DNA of 42,509 nucleotides, taken from assembly GCA_002395925.1 (NCBI GenBank), contig DGVM01000155.1:1-42509 (forward strand), written 5' to 3'. Below are positions 1 to 6,512 of the stretch, piece by piece (the first letter of the stretch is position 1; every line of letters starts with the position of its first letter). The DNA is from Bacteroidales bacterium UBA4284. GTDB lineage: Bacteria; Bacteroidota; Bacteroidia; Bacteroidales; UBA932. The translations under genes were made by a program, and so were the position numbers. The notes under the pieces were generated by a model. That model was given only the letters and a program-made list of their open reading frames with translations. It did not search any database and was not told where the DNA came from.

Positions 1-50
1 AAAAGACATTAAATGACAACTTGCCCGTCGGAGGCAAGGAGTTATTTTTG
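1..50 (+). promoter_or_regulatory. Promoter P1 with duplicated upstream element
   Basis: A TTG at 21-23 is separated by 19 nt from TATTTTTG at 43-50, matching the Bacteroidota -33/-7 promoter form (TTTG, about 19 nt, TAnnTTTG). The bases just upstream and including the -33 (1-25) recur with one mismatch at 6440-6464 in front of another secreted-protein gene, where the same promoter geometry is present. It probably serves the 342-467 / 486-2753 unit, although a second promoter lies nearer. Sequence left of base 1 is not visible. Confidence 0.55.
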
Positions 51-77
51 TGCCGGGCGATTATCTCGCCCGGTAGC

Positions 78-107
78 TTTGTTTTTGGGGAATAATCGCT
101 ATATTTG
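78..107 (+). promoter_or_regulatory. Promoter P2 upstream of the FISUMP lipoprotein unit
   Basis: TTTG at 78-81 and TATATTTG at 100-107, with 18 nt between, fit the Bacteroidota housekeeping promoter. Transcription would begin near 113 and leave a leader of about 230 nt before the first start codon at 342. That leader contains a strong nested inverted repeat. Confidence 0.55.
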
Positions 108-168
108 TTTCTTGCAGGACCTTGGGGCCCTGTGACATAGACAAATTAGCGTTTGCAATTTGCTCTGA

Positions 169-319
169 CCGGGTAGAAACGTAGGAAATTTCTTTTTAGC
201 AGGTTCAGCGGCAAGTCGTAAACGCCCGCAATAGATACCCTCGGGTATTGCGCGGGCGTGACTTGTACCTGCTTTGGTTTCCTACGACCACTACCGGACG
301 AGTTGCGCCCGCGTTTTTT
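169..319 (+). promoter_or_regulatory. Structured 5' leader: nested imperfect hairpin and T tract
   Basis: Five successive complementary segments nest inside each other: CCGGGTAG 169-176 with CTACCGG 291-297, CGTAGGAAA 180-188 with TTTCCTACG 278-286, GCAGGT 199-204 with ACCTGC 267-272, AAGTC 213-217 with GACTT 260-264, and CGCCCGCAATA 223-233 with 246-258 (one bulge). An alternative pairing joins CGCGGGCG 251-258 to CGCCCGCG 306-313, which is followed at once by six T (314-319). The two pairings exclude each other, so an attenuation-type switch before the 342-467 peptide is possible. The 47-nt loop of the second stem is long for a normal terminator. No known riboswitch class is recognised. Confidence 0.45.
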
Positions 320-341
320 GTATGTAATAACCTTAAATATA

Positions 342-467
342 ATGAAACTCAAGTATCTTTCTCCTCAAACTCTTTGGGATGAATTGGAGCCCCAGAACAT
401 CATTTGCGACAGCTACAGCTCCGGAATCGACGACTACGATTACGTGGACGTCCCCCTGAACAATTAA
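342..467 (+). CDS. Short leader peptide of the Y-x-[ST]-P type (41 aa)
   Basis: This ORF encodes 41 aa, starting MKLKYLSPQT and ending in an acidic, aromatic stretch (GIDDYDYVDVPLNN). It has no signal peptide or membrane segment. It ends 18 nt before the start of the fimbrillin-like/FISUMP lipoprotein. Two other short ORFs in the window (9125-9262 and 18557-18700) sit in the same place before lipoproteins with fimbrillin-like N-termini. They share a K-x0-1-Y-x-[TS]-P-x-T motif near the N-terminus and an acidic C-terminus. Short peptides of this general form are common in Bacteroidales, but I know of no assigned function. The repeated context argues that it is real. Confidence 0.6.
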   Translation: MKLKYLSPQTLWDELEPQNIICDSYSSGIDDYDYVDVPLNN

Positions 468-485
468 CCTTAAACCGTCAGCATC

Positions 486-2753
486 ATGAAGAATCTGTAC
501 AAAGCATTAGCCTCTGCCGCTATCGCACTGCTGGCAGCCTCCTGCGTGAACGAAATGGGGAACGATACTACCGACGGCCTTTTCCGCAAGTATAACCTGA
601 GTTTCGATGGCTCCACCAAGACGGAACTCTCCGGCACCGGAAGCACCCGCCAGGTCAAATGGACCGACGGCGACGAAATCAAATACTACACTGTTGACAA
701 ACAGCCAAATGTCTCTACGGCATCCGTCACAGTAGACGGCGGCAACGCCTTCGTGGAAATCCCACGCGGCCGCAACGACGACTTCATCAACGCAGTTTAT
801 GGTACAGGAAGCCTCACCGGCAGCTCCAGCACTGCCGGCTGCATGTACGTCGGCTCGCCCGCCAAGAACGCTCAGAGCTACACGTTCTTCGCCCAGGCAC
901 ACCTGTGCGCCGCGTTCTCGGACGACCTTGAGAACCCGAACCTCAAGTTCCACAACGCCCTAAGCATCATTAAGTTCACCTCCGCCGCCTCCATCAGCAA
1001 GGTGGTTTTCTCCGGCAATAAGGGCGAGGTCATCACTGGCGGCAGCAACGGCAGTCTGAAGATAACTTACTCCGGCGGAGCAATCAGTGCAGCCCCCGCA
1101 TCAACCGGCGGCACATCCGTAACCGTCACCACCGCCGGCCAGGAATCCGACTTCTACATCGCCATCCTCCCGGTCAATTTCAGCGAAGGCATCATAGTCC
1201 GCGGATACGATGCATCCGGCTACCTGCTGTGCGAGAGGAAGACTTCCGGCGAGTTGAACACAGTCAACGCTGCAGGCCTTCCCATCATCGCCAACCTCGG
1301 CAGCATCCAGGACTGGCTCGACAATCCCAAACCGACGGCCGTAGATCTCGGCCTCAGCGTCAAGTGGGCAAGTTTCAACCTGGGCGCCTCAACTCCCGAA
1401 GGCAGCGGTGACTATTTCTCCTGGGGCGAGACTGCGCCCAAGAGTTCTTACACTTGGTCGACGTACTCTTATGGCCAAAGCAAGACCGGTCCCTTCTCTG
1501 AGTACGTGGTGGACGCTGCTTCCGGCACGCCCGACTACAAGACCATCCTCGACCTCGATGACGACGCCGCCCACGCCATCTGGGGCGACGCCTGGAGGAT
1601 ACCTTCAAAAGAGGAAGTCCAGGAGCTTAGGGATAACTGTATATGGACTTGGACCACAATTAACGGCGTCAATGGCTATAAAGTGAGCAGTAGTATCACC
1701 GGTAATTCAATTTTCCTCCCGGCAGTTGGCATAATGAGTGGCTCCAAGGTTCAGAATGCCGGCACGGAAGGGGATTACTGGTCCTCTTCCCTCTACACCG
1801 CCGAATCCTGCTCCTCCTGGTCTCCCTACTTCACCTCCTCCCAGTTCAGCACCGGCGACTGCTACCGTTACTTCGGCCTCGGCATCCGCCCGGTGGAAGG
1901 AGCGGTGATTCCCGTTGCAAGCATCGATATGCCTACTACTCTCGACCTGATCGTCGGCAGGACAGCAACGCTCTCCGCCACCATATCCCCCGGCAACGCC
2001 ACCTACAAGTGCCTGACCTGGTCATCCTCCGACGAATCGGTCGCCACCGTCGATGCAAGCGGCAAAGTAACAGCTGTATCGGTAGGAAACGCAACCATCA
2101 CAGCATACTCCGCCGACGCCTCCAAGGCGGCGGCCTGCGAAGTCACGGTCAAGGAGCCGGCAACAAACCCTAATGGCCGCGATTATGTCGACCTCGGCCT
2201 GCCTTCTGGTCTGAAGTGGGCGACTATGAACGTCGGTGCCAGCAAGCCAGAGGAGTACGGCGATTATTTCGCCTGGGGCGAGACTGAGCCGAAGTCCAAT
2301 TATTATTGGTCAACGTACAAGTGGTGCAACGGTAGTGAAACCACTCAAACCAAATATAACACCAGTTCCAGTTACGGAACGGTAGATAACAAGACCGTCC
2401 TCGACCCTGAGGACGACGCAGCGCACGTGAATTGGGGTGGAAGTTGGCGAATGCCGACAAAGGAAGAGCAAGACGAATTAAGGAACAATTGTACCTGGAC
2501 ATGGACAACCAAGAAAGGAGTAAACGGAAGACTCGTCACGGGCCCCAACGGCAAGTCCATCTTCCTTCCCGCCGCAGGCGACCGGGAGGGCACGCGCCTT
2601 TACGATGCCGGCTCCTGGGGTAACTACTGGTCCTCGTCCCTCAATACGGACCGCCCGAGCTACGCGTGCTTCGTCAACTTCGGTTCCGTCGATGTCTACT
2701 GGTACGACTTCTACCGCCGCTACGGGCGGTCGGTCCGTCCCGTTTCAGAATAA
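486..2753 (+). CDS. Surface lipoprotein: fimbrillin-like domain, FISUMP, Big_2, FISUMP
   Basis: This 755-aa protein has a lipoprotein signal ending LLAASC (Cys20). Residues about 30-280 resemble the fimbrillin/Mfa-like beta domain. Residues about 283-471 and 563-755 are two copies of a FISUMP-like module (Fibrobacter succinogenes major paralogous domain type), each with VDLGL..KWA, DYFSWGE/YFAWGE, W-R-[IM]-P-[ST]-K-E-E, YWSSS and a final IRPV or VRPV. Between them, about 478-557, lies a bacterial Ig-like Big_2 domain (WSSSDESVATVDASGKVTA). It is probably surface exposed and binds glycan or protein ligands; the ligand is unknown. The last 26 codons recur in altered form at 3531-3611 with first- and second-position changes, a pattern seen in diversity-generating retroelement target genes. 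It follows the 41-aa peptide by 18 nt and is likely co-transcribed with it. Confidence 0.85.
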   Translation: MKNLYKALASAAIALLAASCVNEMGNDTTDGLFRKYNLSFDGSTKTELSGTGSTRQVKWTDGDEIKYYTVDKQPNVSTASVTVDGGNAFVEIPRGRNDDFINAVYGTGSLTGSSSTAGCMYVGSPAKNAQSYTFFAQAHLCAAFSDDLENPNLKFHNALSIIKFTSAASISKVVFSGNKGEVITGGSNGSLKITYSGGAISAAPASTGGTSVTVTTAGQESDFYIAILPVNFSEGIIVRGYDASGYLLCERKTSGELNTVNAAGLPIIANLGSIQDWLDNPKPTAVDLGLSVKWASFNLGASTPEGSGDYFSWGETAPKSSYTWSTYSYGQSKTGPFSEYVVDAASGTPDYKTILDLDDDAAHAIWGDAWRIPSKEEVQELRDNCIWTWTTINGVNGYKVSSSITGNSIFLPAVGIMSGSKVQNAGTEGDYWSSSLYTAESCSSWSPYFTSSQFSTGDCYRYFGLGIRPVEGAVIPVASIDMPTTLDLIVGRTATLSATISPGNATYKCLTWSSSDESVATVDASGKVTAVSVGNATITAYSADASKAAACEVTVKEPATNPNGRDYVDLGLPSGLKWATMNVGASKPEEYGDYFAWGETEPKSNYYWSTYKWCNGSETTQTKYNTSSSYGTVDNKTVLDPEDDAAHVNWGGSWRMPTKEEQDELRNNCTWTWTTKKGVNGRLVTGPNGKSIFLPAAGDREGTRLYDAGSWGNYWSSSLNTDRPSYACFVNFGSVDVYWYDFYRRYGRSVRPVSE

Positions 2754-2755
2754 TA

Positions 2756-2837
2756 GCCGGGCCAGGGCTCAAGCCCAGCCCGGCAGCCGGATGCGAATGC
2801 GTCCGGCATCAATCCTTTCAGTCATGGGCGAAGCCCA
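2756..2837 (+). repeat. Three-hairpin unit after the FISUMP gene, copy 1
   Basis: Three GC-rich inverted repeats follow the stop codon: GCCGGGC 2756-2762 with GCCCGGC 2778-2784 around an inner GGGC/GCCC, then GCCGGATGC 2786-2794 with 2799-2807 (one G-T wobble), then TGGGC 2825-2829 with GCCCA 2833-2837 around GAA. The same three hairpins, with stem-preserving changes, follow the duplicated gene end at 3614-3695. There is no T tract here, so this copy is not an obvious terminator. It may be an RNA 3' end or a recombination element. Confidence 0.7.
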
Positions 2838-2860
2838 GTATTGTCAGAAACAAATAACAT

Positions 2861-3463
2861 ATGAGAATAAAAACAATTCTTTCCCTTTTTGATGCTATTG
2901 AAAAGATGCTTCAAGGGCTCTGCTATTGGATGGGATATAGGTATGAATGTTACTCGGGACATCCGATTACTGAATTCGCAGCTATTGATATAGCCGTAGG
3001 GGTATTAAATGCACATATTAATCATAGCACCTATACTATACGGTGCGAGTATCCTTATAGTAAAATAGACGCAAGAACAACAAAAGAGCGGGCGGATTTG
3101 GTCATTCTTCAAAAAGTAAAAGATGAGAATACTGGAGCCATGAAATGTGTGCCCATCTGTGTAATTGAATTTAAATTTGCCAATGATGCGAATGGTGGCG
3201 TATGGAGTGATATTAACAAATTGAACAGTCTACATTCGTCTTTGTCCATTTCTCGGATAGCTGTTATACTTTCTCATGGCCACCCTGCAATAATCAACGA
3301 CTTTGTCGATAATGTTTGTCTTCCCAATGAAGCAGCTAAAAAAAAGATTGTCAGCAAAAAGAACGTTAAAAGTATTCCCTTGGCCGTTATTCGCTCCACT
3401 AAAGCTATGGGGTCAAAAAACACTCGTTCCCCGTATAGAGCAATCGCCATAGAATTGACTTAG
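2861..3463 (+). CDS. PD-(D/E)XK nuclease-like protein, AT-rich
   Basis: This 200-aa protein has no signal peptide. It carries a candidate PD-(D/E)XK core: RADLVIL with Asp79 and, about 24 residues later, VIEFKFA with Glu103-x-Lys105; Glu39 could be the helix acidic residue. That layout fits the restriction-endonuclease-like fold, so a nuclease acting on DNA or RNA is plausible but unproven. The gene is clearly richer in A and T than its neighbours, which suggests transfer. It lies between the two copies of the FISUMP gene end plus hairpins, as if inserted with the duplication. The start ATG at 2861 follows CAAATAACAT, with no strong ribosome binding site. Confidence 0.55.
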   Translation: MRIKTILSLFDAIEKMLQGLCYWMGYRYECYSGHPITEFAAIDIAVGVLNAHINHSTYTIRCEYPYSKIDARTTKERADLVILQKVKDENTGAMKCVPICVIEFKFANDANGGVWSDINKLNSLHSSLSISRIAVILSHGHPAIINDFVDNVCLPNEAAKKKIVSKKNVKSIPLAVIRSTKAMGSKNTRSPYRAIAIELT

Positions 3464-3521
3464 ATTGCGTCTAACGCCTTGCTTTACACAAATCTCAAGC
3501 TTCATATTGAACTATAATCCT

Positions 3522-3611
3522 GCGTGGGGTGTCGACTTCAATTCCGTCGATGTCTTCAGGTACAACTTCAACCGCTACTACGGGTTCTCCGTCCGTCCTG
3601 TCACAGAATAA
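3522..3611 (+). pseudogene. Duplicated, diverged 3' end of the FISUMP lipoprotein gene
   Basis: Codons 3531-3611 encode the equivalent of the last residues of the 755-aa lipoprotein and end in the same frame with VRPVTE and TAA. No start or upstream domain remains. Compared with 2673-2735, the stretch 3531-3593 has 12 identical codons. Seven differing codons change only at positions one or two, and two adjacent codons near the end also differ at position three. The downstream hairpin unit is duplicated too. It could be a decayed second gene, a recombination donor, or a leftover of cassette exchange. Confidence 0.7.
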
Positions 3612-3613
3612 TA

Positions 3614-3695
3614 GCCGGGCAAGGGCATAAGCCCATCCCGGCAGCCGGATGCGAATGAGTCCGGCATCAAACCATCCTGTCATGGGCGAAGCCCA
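3614..3695 (+). repeat. Three-hairpin unit, copy 2
   Basis: GCCGGG with CCCGGC around GGGC-ATAA-GCCC, then GCCGGA with TCCGGC, then TGGGC-GAA-GCCCA repeat the unit at 2756-2837. Several differences fall in loops or keep the stems paired, so the structure itself seems conserved. Confidence 0.7.
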
Positions 3696-3704
3696 GAAAA
3701 CAAT

Positions 3705-3728
3705 ACGGCCTACGGCCGTCAATTTTTT
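3705..3728 (+). terminator. Intrinsic terminator
   Basis: ACGGCC 3705-3710 and GGCCGT 3714-3719 form a perfect six-pair stem with a TAC loop, followed by a run of six T at 3723-3728. It lies directly after hairpin copy 2 and would end transcription from the FISUMP side. Copy 1 lacks such a terminator. Confidence 0.7.
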
Positions 3729-3764
3729 GCAAAAAAACACGCGTTAGTTTATTAATAACACTCT

Positions 3765-3842
3765 ATGCTTATGAAAGAGATTAAAAGATTTGACGAATTA
3801 TGCGGCATCGTAGTATATGATGACCCAAAGACAACAGGATAA
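3765..3842 (+). CDS. Short ORF overlapping the DUF6884-like gene (25 aa)
   Basis: ATG at 3765 opens a 25-aa frame that overlaps the next gene by 26 nt in another frame. The downstream gene has an in-frame stop just before its ATG (3811-3813) and no clear ribosome binding site, so translational coupling from this short frame is possible. It could instead be the true N-terminus separated by a frameshift. No family is recognised. Confidence 0.3.
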   Translation: MLMKEIKRFDELCGIVVYDDPKTTG

Positions 3843-4572
3843 ACCACTACTGATATGGTTTGGAGGGGATGTAGGTCGCTCAAATATGCTTATTGACAGG
3901 TTTAACAAGGATTACATTAATCTCAGATTTAACGATATCCAGAAGGAGAACCTTGGCGGAGTCATAAAGACAACCAATAAGAAGGCTATCGTATTTCATC
4001 GTTATCTTAATCAAATGGAAGAACCATTTTTACGCGATGTCATTGAATCGAAGCAGCTTTCCCAAAAACCAGTATTCGTTCTCGCAAACAAGTATGAATA
4101 CGACAACCGTCCCTGCTGGGTTGCCGATGAATTTGATGAGGTAATCTATAATCCCATTATGAGAATTGTATTAATTCCTTGCTCTAAGACAAAGGCGTGC
4201 GAGTCAACTATAGCTAGAGATATGTATAAAGGTGTTTTATTCAAGAAATCCTTAACATATGCAGAAAAGCTTGATCGTGATTCCATTTTTATCCTATCTG
4301 ACAAATATGGCCTTATACCTTTGGACAAATGTATAGAACCATATGATAAAGATATTAGGAAATTTAGCTCAAAAGAAAAGAAAGAATGGGGCGAGAAGGT
4401 AATTGAACAAATGAAGACGGCGGGATTAGATTTAGAGAATGATACGTTTATAATTTTGGCCGGAGAAGACTATTGTAGGCCACTGTCCTCTGCAATAAAG
4501 AATATATGCCGTCCTCTCAGAGGCTTGAAACAGGGGGAGCAACTTCGAAAATTAAAGCAATTAAACATCTAA
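3817..4572 (+). CDS. DUF6884-like protein with a novel N-terminal region, AT-rich
   Basis: This 251-aa cytosolic protein has no signal peptide. Residues about 115-251 resemble DUF6884: VLIPCSKTK (about 118-126), then ARDMYKG and LFKKS, SDKYGLI (161-167), EPYD (174-177) and a W-G-E segment. The first 110 residues (LLIWFGGDVGRSNMLIDRF, then PVFVLANKYE) are not recognised. DUF6884 proteins are often found in phage and mobile regions; their activity is not known to me. The gene is AT-rich like 2861-3463 and is followed after 6 nt by the 191-aa gene, so the two are probably co-transcribed. Confidence 0.6.
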   Translation: MMTQRQQDKPLLIWFGGDVGRSNMLIDRFNKDYINLRFNDIQKENLGGVIKTTNKKAIVFHRYLNQMEEPFLRDVIESKQLSQKPVFVLANKYEYDNRPCWVADEFDEVIYNPIMRIVLIPCSKTKACESTIARDMYKGVLFKKSLTYAEKLDRDSIFILSDKYGLIPLDKCIEPYDKDIRKFSSKEKKEWGEKVIEQMKTAGLDLENDTFIILAGEDYCRPLSSAIKNICRPLRGLKQGEQLRKLKQLNI

Positions 4573-4578
4573 GTTATC

Positions 4579-5154
4579 ATGAGCATTTTTGACCATAAAA
4601 CAATGGATCAGCACGTCCAAGAGTTGGATGAGCATATCCAGCACGAACTTAACATCCAGAATACACTTGCTGGTTGTCTGACACCCGGAGCTACGATTCT
4701 TGAGTCCTTGGATCCTGAAATAGCTATCAATAAGTTGGTGGCTATGCTTCAGCCGGATTATCAAGTACTCGGTAGTGGCCTTGAAGCAGAGTGGCTGCAG
4801 AAGCAGCAAGGACGGCCTGTCATTCGTTGGGACGTCAAGACTTTCCGTAAAAATTATGCCGTTGGGTCAATGTACAAGTTGGCCAAACTTCCGAAAGATC
4901 CGAAGTATGTGATTATCGTCGAAAACATTACTGAGATTCCTGAATCGATCAGCAAGATATATGACGACCCGATACTTGTGGAGAATGTACTCCTTCATTC
5001 TTGGAAGAATGATACTATCCATCTGACACACTGGCAGGATGGCCCCTTTGAACTTAATCGACAGGACTATTCTGTTGTATTTCCAATCAGGACGGGTGAG
5101 TTAAAGAAGTTGCACTTCAGTGTGAAGGGAGAAATAGCTATGGTCCGGCTGTAG
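4579..5154 (+). CDS. Hypothetical protein (191 aa) paired with the DUF6884-like gene
   Basis: No family is recognised. The protein is soluble, with no signal peptide or membrane segment. The first 30 residues are helical and charged (HVQELDEHIQHELNIQ). The middle contains YVIIVENITEIPESISKIYD, and the C-terminus has HLTHWQDGPFELNRQDYS. It starts 6 nt after the DUF6884-like gene, so the two probably act together. The gene closes an AT-rich accessory block; the next 440 nt are non-coding. Confidence 0.6.
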   Translation: MSIFDHKTMDQHVQELDEHIQHELNIQNTLAGCLTPGATILESLDPEIAINKLVAMLQPDYQVLGSGLEAEWLQKQQGRPVIRWDVKTFRKNYAVGSMYKLAKLPKDPKYVIIVENITEIPESISKIYDDPILVENVLLHSWKNDTIHLTHWQDGPFELNRQDYSVVFPIRTGELKKLHFSVKGEIAMVRL

Positions 5155-5470
5155 TTTATTTGATATACCCTCCACCTTAGTCTTTTCTTCGGTCCTCTCA
5201 TAGTGCTACCCGGCCACGCCGGTGATTCTGTCGCAATTAATTGCCACCGCAGAGTCCGCCTCCCGGGGGCATATAATCCCTATTCTGCCCCCGGCAAGGC
5301 TATTATCCCATAGTCCGGGCGCAAACTACCCCTCTATGCCCGGGCATCAATCGCATCTTTCGCCTGATCAGCAAAAGCCGTAAGTCATAAGGATTCATAG
5401 GCAAGCATTGTACGCCAAACACTCATGGCTGCAACTGTTGCGGAAAAACGCCCGCGAAGGCCTCCATTCG
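5155..5470. other. Non-coding stretch with palindromes
   Basis: No coding sequence is supported here. It holds a perfect 12-bp palindrome GCAATTAATTGC at 5233-5244, a nine-pair inverted repeat CCGGGGGCA 5263-5271 with TGCCCCCGG 5286-5294, and a weaker CCGGGC/GCCCGG pair near 5317-5344. The composition is GC-rich, unlike the gene before it. The repeats have no T tract and resemble the GC hairpins after the FISUMP gene in style but not in sequence. Confidence 0.5.
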
Positions 5471-5514
5471 TCACAAATTTACGATTCTTTCAAAAGAATC
5501 CGCAAAATCTGCTT
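5471..5514. repeat. 44-bp direct repeat, left copy
   Basis: This 44-bp segment matches 6379-6422 with two mismatches in the same orientation. Its centre is the perfect inverted repeat gattctttcaaaagaatc (eight-pair arms, CA between). The copies bracket the ORF6N pseudogene and could be ends of a small mobile cassette, recombination sites or operators. Confidence 0.75.
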
Positions 5515-5596
5515 TTAGGGTATTGTTTGGGTAATGTCCTTTCAATAGCTTCGCAACTATGTTCGGTTGTAATCAATCTATTAATTGCGTAATGCT

Positions 5597-6362
5597 ATGG
5601 AGAAGAAGGATAGAATGGCAAACATAACAATAGACCTTGCGGGCATTGAAAAACGGATTTACACAGTACGAGGTAAATATGTAATGATTGACCTGGATTT
5701 AGCTTCTTATTATGGAGTAGAAAACAGGTCCCTTAGGCAGACTGTAAGAAGAAATATAGACAGTTTTCCTGCGGACTTTTTATTCAAACTCACAAAACAT
5801 GAGGCTAATGAGCTGATATCCAATGGGGTGTCACAATCTGTGATACCCAGCGGATACAACACGGGTGGCGCAGAAATGTATGCCTTTACTGAGCAAGGGG
5901 TAGCAATGCTTGCAACAGTGTTGAAAAGTCCCTTCGCCAGGCAAGTAAGCATTGCCATTATGCGCGCTTTCGTATCTATGCGTCATTTCTTCATCCTGAA
6001 TGCCCAAGTATTCCAAAGGCTTGATAGATTGGAAGACTGGCAGATGGATGCCGATCAGAAATTTCAACGAGTATTCGACAAAATTGAGGAAAAAGTTATT
6101 ACCCCAAAACAGGGCATCTTTTTCGATGGACAGATATATGATGCATATGAGTTTATCTGTGACTTGATCAGGCACGCCAACAAAAGGATTGTTTTGATTG
6201 ACAACTATGTGGATGATTCAGTATTGACCATGCTGGACAAGAGGGGCGCTGGGGGTGGTCAAGGACCTTGGGAAGAAATGGTTTGCCGTCTCACTGATGG
6301 AAGCACAGGATGCCGGTGAAATCATGCTCCGGCTGGAGGCAGACTCCTCGAGTTTACGGTAA
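5597..6362 (+). pseudogene. ORF6N DNA-binding protein, internally deleted and frameshifted
   Basis: The N-terminal part is a clear ORF6N domain (IEKRIYTVRGKYVMIDLDLA, then SLRQTVRRNIDSFPADF, FTEQGVAMLATVLKSP). The usual following region is intact as far as KRIVLIDNYVDDSVLTMLDKR at about 6244. The rest of the normal C-terminal half is missing. From 6258 the expected C-terminus (VKDLGKKWFAVSLMEAQDAG) continues in the +1 frame to a stop at 6360-6362. The original frame stops at 6317-6319 after a short nonsense tail. Roughly 70 codons appear lost, with a frameshift. ORF6N proteins are associated with phage antirepressors. ATG 5615 has the better ribosome binding site (GGAGAAGAAGG) and may be the true start instead of 5597. 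Confidence 0.8.
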
Positions 6363-6378
6363 AGCTGATAGTCTTTCA

Positions 6379-6422
6379 TCACAAATGTACGATTCTTTCA
6401 AAAGAATCCGCTAAATCTGCTT
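6379..6422. repeat. 44-bp direct repeat, right copy
   Basis: This is the second copy of the repeat at 5471-5514, with two mismatches and the same central gattcttt/aaagaatc inverted repeat. It begins 17 nt after the residual stop codon of the ORF6N pseudogene. Confidence 0.75.
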
Positions 6423-6439
6423 CCGTAACGTCATCCCCA

Positions 6440-6491
6440 AAAAGACATAAAATGACAACTTGCCATCCGGTGGCGGGTGGTTATCTTTGCC
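6440..6491 (+). promoter_or_regulatory. Promoter with the element shared with the window start
   Basis: TTG at 6460-6462, a 19-nt spacer and TATCTTTG at 6482-6489 form a Bacteroidota promoter. The 25 bases 6440-6464 match bases 1-25 with one mismatch, while the spacer is much less conserved. This argues for a shared upstream protein-binding element. Transcription would start about 15 nt before the ATG at 6513, leaving a very short leader. Confidence 0.6.
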
Positions 6492-6512
6492 TCAAATTAA
6501 TTGACAAAGATT

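Noticed and set aside
3471..3740. Integron attC site suggested by GTCTAAC near 3473 and the hairpins that follow
   Set aside because: No matching GTTRRRY core lies at a suitable distance and the hairpins do not form the attC R/L box layout.
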